DNA of 64,000 nucleotides from Meinhardsimonia xiamenensis (lineage in GTDB: Bacteria > Pseudomonadota > Alphaproteobacteria > Rhodobacterales > Rhodobacteraceae): positions 503,476 through 567,475 of the forward strand of contig NZ_FNFV01000002.1 in NCBI RefSeq assembly GCF_900102905.1, written 5' to 3'. The notes under the pieces were generated by a model that made no database searches, was not told where the DNA came from, and saw nothing but the letters and a program-made list of their open reading frames with translations. Positions 59,303-64,000 of the stretch are shown here, piece after piece. Positions within the stretch are counted from its first letter, which is position 1. Every line of letters starts with the position of its first letter. The position numbers and the translations under genes were made by a program.

Positions 59303-60646
59303 TTACTCGCCCGGGTTGCAGGGGCCAAGCTCCCCTCCCGCGAACATCGGGTGATCGGGCTCGTACCACACCTGCTCGACCGGGGTCTTCTCCACGATCT
59401 CGAGGATGTCGTACTGGTTCTTCGGGTTTTCCTTGCCCTTCACCACGAGCACGTCCTTGAAGCACTGGTGATCGTCGGCACGGTAGAGCGTCGGGCCGTT
59501 GCCGAGCCCGTCGAACTCGAAGCCCTCCAGCGCCTCGATCACGGCGCAGGGGTGGAAGGAACCCGCGCGCGCCACGGCGTCGGCATAGAGGATGACCTGT
59601 GCATAGCAGGTCTGCGCCGAGTTCGACGGCGGCCGGCCGTACTTCTCGCCGAAGGACTTGACGAAGGCCTTGGTGCCCTCGTCCGAAAGCTGCCAGTTCC
59701 AGTTCATCGAGCCGTAGACGCCCTGCACGGCCGAGCCCGCACCTTCGGCCATCAGCTCCGAGTAGAGCGGCACGACGATCTCGAACTGCTTGCCGTTCAC
59801 GATCTTGTCGCGCATGCCGAACTGCACGGCCTGGGTCAGCGAGTTGACCATGTTGCCGCCGTAGTGGTTGAGCACCAGCACGTCGGCGCCCGAGTTCAGA
59901 ACCGGGGCGAGGTAGGACGAGAAGTCCGTGGCCGTCAGCGGCGTGCGCACGGTGGCCACCGTCTCCCAGCCGAGCGCCTCGGTCGCGGCCTTGATCGAGG
60001 CCTCCTGCGTCCAGCCCCAGTTGTAGTCGGCGGTCAGATGGTAGGCGCGGCGGTCGGTGCCATAGGCCTTGGCCAGCACCGGCGCGAGCGCGGCACCCGA
60101 CATGTAGGCGTTGAAGAAGTGACGGAAGCCGTGGCGCCGCTTGTCCTTGCCGGTGGTGTCGTTGGCATGGGTCAGGCCGGCCATGAAGATCACGCCCGCC
60201 TCCTGGCAGAGCGCCTGCACGGCCACGGCAACGCCCGAGGACGAGCCGCCGTTGATCATGATGGCGCCGTCCTTCTCGATCATCGACTTCGCGGAGGCGC
60301 GGGCGGCGTCCGACTTGGTCTGGGTGTCGCCGGTGACGTAGGTCACCTTCTTGCCCAGAAGCCCGTTGCCCTGCAGCGCCTTGGAGCTGAAGGTGTTGAG
60401 CGCGCCGCCGTCGCCTTCGCCGTTGATGTGCTCCACCGCGAGCTGCTGGGCGCGCAGCTCGTCAAGCCCTTCCTCGGCATAGGGGCCGGTCTGGGGCACG
60501 TTGAAGCCGAAGACCACATTCGGCCCCTTGGGCTCGTTGGTGAAGGCCGCGGCGGACGAAGTGAAGATCGTCGGCAGCGCCAGGCCCGCGCCGGTGGCCG
60601 CACCGGTGCGCAGCACGCCGCGCCGGGTGAACTTGGAGTTGGACAT
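59303..60646 (-). CDS. HAAT-type ABC importer substrate-binding protein, Tat-exported
   Basis: A 447-residue type I periplasmic binding protein (Peripla_BP_6, LivK/UrtA/AmiC group). The N-terminus FTRRGVLRTGAATGAGLALPTIF is a Tat signal rather than a Sec signal, suggesting folding before export. Ligand-region blocks include INGGSSSGVAVAVQALCQEAG and YGSMNWNW. Length exceeds LivK (about 370) and is near UrtA. No urease or amidase gene is nearby, so the ligand is open; placement with acs and DUF2083 regulation suggests a short-chain acyl compound or acylamide (inference). ATG 60646 has a GGGAGGA site. Confidence 0.88.
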   Translation of the reverse strand: MSNSKFTRRGVLRTGAATGAGLALPTIFTSSAAAFTNEPKGPNVVFGFNVPQTGPYAEEGLDELRAQQLAVEHINGEGDGGALNTFSSKALQGNGLLGKKVTYVTGDTQTKSDAARASAKSMIEKDGAIMINGGSSSGVAVAVQALCQEAGVIFMAGLTHANDTTGKDKRRHGFRHFFNAYMSGAALAPVLAKAYGTDRRAYHLTADYNWGWTQEASIKAATEALGWETVATVRTPLTATDFSSYLAPVLNSGADVLVLNHYGGNMVNSLTQAVQFGMRDKIVNGKQFEIVVPLYSELMAEGAGSAVQGVYGSMNWNWQLSDEGTKAFVKSFGEKYGRPPSNSAQTCYAQVILYADAVARAGSFHPCAVIEALEGFEFDGLGNGPTLYRADDHQCFKDVLVVKGKENPKNQYDILEIVEKTPVEQVWYEPDHPMFAGGELGPCNPGE

Positions 60647-60669
60647 TCGTTTTCCTCCCGAGTGAACAT

Positions 60670-60701
60670 CCGTGGCGCCGGCTCCTCCAATGACGCCACG
60701 G
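60670..60701. promoter_or_regulatory. Hairpin in the binding-protein gene leader
   Basis: CCGTGGCG and CGCCACGG pair into an 8-base-pair stem around a 16-base loop, 24-55 bases upstream of the ATG on the minus strand. Likely in the 5' untranslated leader; role unknown. Confidence 0.4.
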
Positions 60702-60715
60702 TCCCTTTACAGGGT

Positions 60716-60732
60716 GCGAGAATTATTCTCGC
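60716..60732. promoter_or_regulatory. Perfect 8-1-8 palindrome, Fur/Mur-like geometry
   Basis: GCGAGAAT, one base, ATTCTCGC. The inner 7-1-7 resembles the Fur-family pattern TGAnAAT-n-ATTnTCA (closest to Mur-type TGAGAAT...ATTCTCA). It lies 70-86 bases upstream of the binding-protein ATG in the divergent region with the DUF2083 regulator, so it could control either. The bound protein is not known from this window. Confidence 0.6.
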
Positions 60733-60791
60733 GGATAGGAAAATGGCGCAAGAAGGTGCTTGAAAGAAACAATTTTTTTGTCAAGAAATGC

Positions 60792-60813
60792 ACAAACAGG
60801 AGCGTTCGTTTGT
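60792..60813. promoter_or_regulatory. Inverted repeat ahead of the DUF2083 regulator
   Basis: ACAAAC, 10 bases, GTTTGT, with the right arm continuing as GTTTGTAAAT. RamB, a related regulator in actinobacteria, binds sites containing TTTGCAAA, so the TTTGTAAA half here is a reasonable autoregulatory candidate. It lies 64-85 bases before the regulator ATG. Confidence 0.4.
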
Positions 60814-60876
60814 AAATGCCTTTTCAGAATCACGAGCTGACGCAACGGAAGTCATTGGCGGCAAAGGAGTTTCGGC

Positions 60877-62256
60877 ATGCATGGGGAGGCGCTGACCGGC
60901 AGCCGCATTCGCGCGCGGCGCAGTGACCTTGGCCTGCGCCAGGCAGAGCTTGCCCGGCGGGTCGGGATTTCGGCGTCCTATCTCAACCTCATTGAACACA
61001 ATCGGCGCAGAATCGGCGGCAAGCTGCTGATCGACATCGCCGCGGCGCTCGGGGTCGAGCCCGCCGCGCTCACCGAGGCCGCCGGCCCGGCGCTGGTCGA
61101 GTCGCTGCTTGCGGCGGCTGATGCGGCGGCGCGGAGCGCGAGCCCTCCCGAAACCGCGGCCGAAACCGGCAGGGTGGAGGAATTCGCAGGACGCTTCCGG
61201 GGCTGGGCGGAGCTCATCGCCCATCAGGCGCGGCGGCTGGACGAGCTCGAACGCACCGTCGAGCTGCTCTCCGACCGGCTCAACCACGACCCGTTTCTGT
61301 CGACGGCGATGCACGACGTTCTCGACACCGCCTCGGCGCTGCGGGCAACGGCGCAGATTCTTGCCGAGACGCCCGATATCGAGCCGGAGTGGCGGGAGCG
61401 CTTCCAGCGCAATCTGGTCGAAGACAGCGCGCGCCTTGCCGAAGCGGCGCGCGGGCTTGCCGACTGGCTTGACCGCGCGGGCGGCACCTCGGGGCGCGCG
61501 GGCGCCTCGCCCCAGGACGAGCTTGGCGCCTGGCTGGAGGCGCGCGGCCATCATCTTCCCGAGATCGAGGGGGCGGCGGCCGACGAGGCCGGGGCGCTGG
61601 CCGAGGCGTTGCTTGACGGCTCGGAGCTGTCGCCATCGGCTCGGGCGCTCGCGCGCGCCCATCTCGAGCGGTACCGCCGCGATGCCGAGGCGCTTCCGTT
61701 GCCGCGCCTTGCTTCCTCGCTGGCCGAGATCGGACCTGACCTGCCGGCACTGACCGCCCGGCTTGAGGCTGATCCCGCCCTGGTCATGCGCCGTCTGGCC
61801 ACACTGCCCGAGGACACGGAGGTTCCGGGCGGCCGACTCGGGCCGGTCGGGCTGGCGGTTGCCGATGCCTCTGGCACGCTCCTGCAGGCGCGCGCGGTCG
61901 AGGGCTTCACCCCGCCCCGGTTCGGGGCCGCCTGTCCGCTCTGGCCGCTGTTCGAGGCACTCAGCCGCCCGATGAGCCCGGTGCATGCGCGGCTCGAGTT
62001 TCCCGGCGCGCCGGGACCGCGCTTCGCGGTCTGGGCAATCAGCCAGCCCGTCGCGCCGCCGCGCCTCGATCTGCCGCCGCTGTTCGAAAGCACGATGCTG
62101 GTGCTGCCCGAGCGCGCCTCGCGCGAGGCCGGGGCCGGGTCCGAGGCCCTGCCATTGCGGCCGGTCGGCACGAGTTGCCGGATCTGTCCGCGCGAAGGCT
62201 GTCCGGCGCGCCGCGAGCCTTCACTGCTGGGGCCCGCCAGGGATGCGCCGCTTTGA
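60877..62256 (+). CDS. XRE-type regulator with DUF2083 domain (ScfR/RamB-like)
   Basis: A 459-residue regulator. An N-terminal XRE helix-turn-helix spans about residues 8-62 (GLRQAELARRVGISASYLNLIEHNRRRIGG). A long alpha-helical middle follows, then a DUF2083-type C-terminal domain ending in a cysteine cluster Cys434, Cys437 and Cys442 in CRICPREGC. Relatives (RamB, PrpR, short-chain fatty acyl regulators) control acetate, propionate and glyoxylate-cycle genes and sense acyl-CoA. It is divergent from the importer-acs genes, the classic regulator position. ATG 60877 has AAAGGAG upstream. Confidence 0.88.
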   Translation: MHGEALTGSRIRARRSDLGLRQAELARRVGISASYLNLIEHNRRRIGGKLLIDIAAALGVEPAALTEAAGPALVESLLAAADAAARSASPPETAAETGRVEEFAGRFRGWAELIAHQARRLDELERTVELLSDRLNHDPFLSTAMHDVLDTASALRATAQILAETPDIEPEWRERFQRNLVEDSARLAEAARGLADWLDRAGGTSGRAGASPQDELGAWLEARGHHLPEIEGAAADEAGALAEALLDGSELSPSARALARAHLERYRRDAEALPLPRLASSLAEIGPDLPALTARLEADPALVMRRLATLPEDTEVPGGRLGPVGLAVADASGTLLQARAVEGFTPPRFGAACPLWPLFEALSRPMSPVHARLEFPGAPGPRFAVWAISQPVAPPRLDLPPLFESTMLVLPERASREAGAGSEALPLRPVGTSCRICPREGCPARREPSLLGPARDAPL

Positions 62257-62397
62257 CGGGAGTTGACGCGCGCGCTAGCCTGCCCGCGCCCGGGATGCGG
62301 GAGGCCTTGGAGCGCGCGATGCCAACGCAAGCCACGGCGGCGCGGGCTGCGCGGGCGGGCACGGGCGAAAGGCACGGCAGCAGGGAGGAGACTGCCG

Positions 62398-62766
62398 ATG
62401 GGCAGACGGGTTCTGTTGATCGAGGATGAGCCGAACATCATCCAGGCGGTCAGCTTCATCCTGTCACGCGACGGATGGGAGGTGCGGACGCATTCGGACG
62501 GCGCCACCGCGCTACGGGCGATCGCCGACAGCGCGCCTGACCTCGTCATTCTCGATGTGATGCTGCCGGGGCTTTCCGGTTTCGACATCCTGCGCGCGTT
62601 GCGCGCCGACCCGGCCAACGTTGGCTTGCCGGTGCTGATGCTCACGGCCCGCGGCCAGGAGCGCGACCGGGAGCTGGCCGAGCGGCTGGGAGTGACGCGT
62701 TTCATGACCAAGCCCTTCTCGAACGCCGAGGTGCTGGCAGCCGTCAGGGAGCTCGTCGGAGCATGA
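62398..62766 (+). CDS. Single-domain response regulator
   Basis: A 122-residue CheY-like receiver with no output domain. The phosphorylation site is Asp53 (LVILDVMLPG), with acidic Asp10/Glu11, Thr83 in MLTARG and Lys105 in TKPF. It probably relays a phosphate or interacts with a partner protein. ATG 62398 follows AGGGAGGAG. Its stop overlaps the next start in ATGA form, tying it to the small membrane protein and the symporter-type kinase. Regulators paired with such kinases (CrbR, CbrB) normally have DNA-binding outputs, so the lack of one is notable. Confidence 0.92.
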   Translation: MGRRVLLIEDEPNIIQAVSFILSRDGWEVRTHSDGATALRAIADSAPDLVILDVMLPGLSGFDILRALRADPANVGLPVLMLTARGQERDRELAERLGVTRFMTKPFSNAEVLAAVRELVGA

Positions 62767-63065
62767 AACCGCCGCGCGCACCGTTGTTTCTCGAGCGGGG
62801 CAGCTACCGGCGGCGACGTCTCACCGATGCCGCGCGCGTCCTGCCGTTTCTGGGGGTTTTCCTGTTCCTGCTGCCGTTGATCTGGCGGGAGGGGAGCTCC
62901 ACCGCGAAAGGGATGATCTATCTCTTCAGTGCCTGGGGCGTGCTCATCGCCCTTGCCTGGGCCATGTCACGCCCGCTGTCGCGCGTGCTCCAGCTGGAGG
63001 AGGGCCGCGGCGAGGCCTCTGCCGAGGACCCGGCGGCGCGGGATGCGGGGGAGGATGGCGCATGA
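62763..63065 (+). CDS. Small two-helix membrane protein of the sensor operon
   Basis: A 100-residue protein with a basic N-terminus (ERGSYRRRRLTDAARV), two membrane spans (about 25-42 and 50-68) and an acidic C-terminal tail. It overlaps the response regulator upstream and the symporter-type kinase downstream by 4 bases each. The topology recalls small subunits next to sodium:solute symporters (DUF4212/DUF485 types), but the sequence does not clearly match either. Probably a structural or regulatory partner of the kinase. Confidence 0.75.
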   Translation: MKPPRAPLFLERGSYRRRRLTDAARVLPFLGVFLFLLPLIWREGSSTAKGMIYLFSAWGVLIALAWAMSRPLSRVLQLEEGRGEASAEDPAARDAGEDGA

Positions 63066-64000
63066 TCTCCTTCAACCTGCTCGTCGCTGTCTGCCTTGCC
63101 TACGTGATCCTGCTCTTCGGCGTGGCCTTCATTGCCCAGCGCCGGGCCGACGCGGGACGGCTCGGCTGGCTGCGCGCGCCGGTGATCTACACGCTGTCGC
63201 TGTCGATCTACTGCACCGCATGGACCTTCTACGGCGCCGTTGGTTATGCCGCGCGCTCCGGGCTCGAGTTCGTCACCATCTATCTCGGCCCCACGCTCGT
63301 GATGGTCGGCTGGTGGTGGATCGTGCGCAAGCTCGTGCGCATCGGCCGCAGCCAGCGCATCACCTCCATCGCCGACCTCATCTCCTCCCGCTATGGAAAA
63401 TCCGCCGCGCTTGGCGGGGTGGTCACGCTGATGGCCGTGGTCGGCACCACGCCCTACATCGCGCTGCAGCTGCAGTCCGTCTCCGACAGCTTTGCCGTCT
63501 TCGCCGCCGACCGGCCGGGTGCGCTCAGCGATGTGAGCCTTGATACCACCGCGCTCTATGTCGCCATTGGGCTGGCCGCCTTCACCATCCTCTTCGGCAC
63601 CCGCTCGCTCGACGTCAACGAACGTCACTATGGTATCGTCACCGCGATCGCGCTCGAGGCGGTGGTGAAGCTCGTGGCGCTTCTCGCGGTGGGCGTCTTC
63701 GTCGTCTGGGGCGTGGCCGGCGGGCCGGCCGAGATCATGGCGCGCATCGAGGCCTCGCCCGTCTCCGCCTGGCAGATCGAGGGCGGCCGCTGGGCGACGC
63801 TGATCTTTCTTGCCGCCGCGGCCTTCCTGACCCTGCCGCGGATGTTCCAGGTGATGGTCGTGGAAAATGTGGACGAGCGCCACGTCGCCACCGCCTCATG
63901 GGCCTTTCCGCTCTATCTGGCGGCGATGAGCCTTTTCGTGCTGCCCATCGCGGTGGTCGGCCTCGCCATGCCCGAGGCCGGCGGCAACCCCGACCTCTAT
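63062..64000 (+). CDS. Sodium:solute-symporter-type sensor histidine kinase, N-terminal part
   Basis: Only the first 313 residues fit in the window; they are multi-spanning membrane sequence of the SSS fold. The blocks YTLSLSIYCTAWTFYGAVG and SQRITSIADLISSRYGKS followed by VVGTTPYIALQLQ resemble what I recall of SSS-linked kinases (CbrA, CrbS) more than plain acetate or proline symporters. The kinase domains themselves would lie beyond 64000, so this call depends on the N-terminal resemblance and on the response-regulator neighbour. In other bacteria CrbS/CrbR activates acs, which is also in this window. If no kinase domain follows, it is simply an SSS transporter. Confidence 0.75.
   Translation, partial: MISFNLLVAVCLAYVILLFGVAFIAQRRADAGRLGWLRAPVIYTLSLSIYCTAWTFYGAVGYAARSGLEFVTIYLGPTLVMVGWWWIVRKLVRIGRSQRITSIADLISSRYGKSAALGGVVTLMAVVGTTPYIALQLQSVSDSFAVFAADRPGALSDVSLDTTALYVAIGLAAFTILFGTRSLDVNERHYGIVTAIALEAVVKLVALLAVGVFVVWGVAGGPAEIMARIEASPVSAWQIEGGRWATLIFLAAAAFLTLPRMFQVMVVENVDERHVATASWAFPLYLAAMSLFVLPIAVVGLAMPEAGGNPDLY

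Noticed and set aside
62763-64000. Small membrane protein plus SSS protein as a DUF4212/ActP-type acetate permease pair
   Set aside because: The SSS blocks (YTLSL...CTAWTFYG, TSIADLISSRYGKS) look more like SSS-linked sensor kinases, and a response regulator gene overlaps upstream. Cannot be excluded until sequence past 64000 is read.

Overview
The window is 64 kb of GC-rich, gene-dense alphaproteobacterial chromosome. Protein families and local gene orders point to the Rhodobacterales (Rhodobacteraceae/Paracoccaceae): GapR and DUF4167 proteins, a Rhodobacteraceae-style taurine-pyruvate-type aminotransferase, a short prolyl-tRNA synthetase, a Sinorhizobium-like FrcBCA sugar importer and a DUF6455 protein. 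I see no rRNA, tRNA, CRISPR array, phage or intact insertion sequence, so this reads as core chromosome. The assignment is inference from protein sequence; no database search was run.

Layout. 1-8.9 kb: a truncated PLP decarboxylase, the cysS-cimA operon, a class I aminotransferase, a squalene/phytoene-synthase-like protein, an MFS transporter and a class III aminotransferase. 9.2-12.4 kb: lpxA-lpxD (lipid A) with an NAD-epimerase and a small secreted Cys-rich protein. 12.5-15.4 kb: prfA-prmC and a DUF4167 protein. 15.4-20.8 kb (minus): the envelope/B6/ribosome operon lptD-surA-pdxA-rsmA. 21-27.5 kb: pepA-holC, xth, a DksA-type factor behind an FNR-type box, a degenerate FadB-like pseudoenzyme, small proteins and gapR. 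27.6-35.4 kb: a lone iron-type ABC permease, then ppx, ppk1, hdaA and an AI-2E-family permease. 35.6-43.1 kb: proS, dgkA, a Hint-domain protein, lolC-lolD, a cytochrome c and parE. 43.2-47.8 kb: DUF6455, a class IV aminotransferase and a Tat-exported IorAB-type molybdenum hydroxylase with a small membrane protein.

47.9-52.3 kb holds frcBCA (fructose-type sugar importer) divergent from a ROK regulator, with a perfect AT-rich palindrome between them as the likely operator. 52.3-53.3 kb is a roughly 1 kb stretch with no recognisable gene.

53.3-64 kb looks like one acetate/short-chain-acyl module. It contains acs, a five-gene HAAT (Liv-type) ABC importer with a Tat-exported binding protein, a divergent XRE/DUF2083 (ScfR/RamB-like) regulator, and a tightly overlapping trio: a single-domain response regulator, a two-helix membrane protein, and the start of a sodium-solute-symporter-type sensor kinase (CrbS/CbrA-like, cut by the window end). 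Operators and hairpins in the divergent promoter region add to the regulatory picture.

Points most worth follow-up: the acs/importer/sensor module and its operators; the FadB-like protein that has lost its dehydrogenase motifs; paired FNR-type boxes before a DksA factor and a four-cysteine DUF6455 protein; strong hairpins just after both binding-protein genes; a dispersed family repeat; and the Hint-domain protein with an unfamiliar N-terminus.
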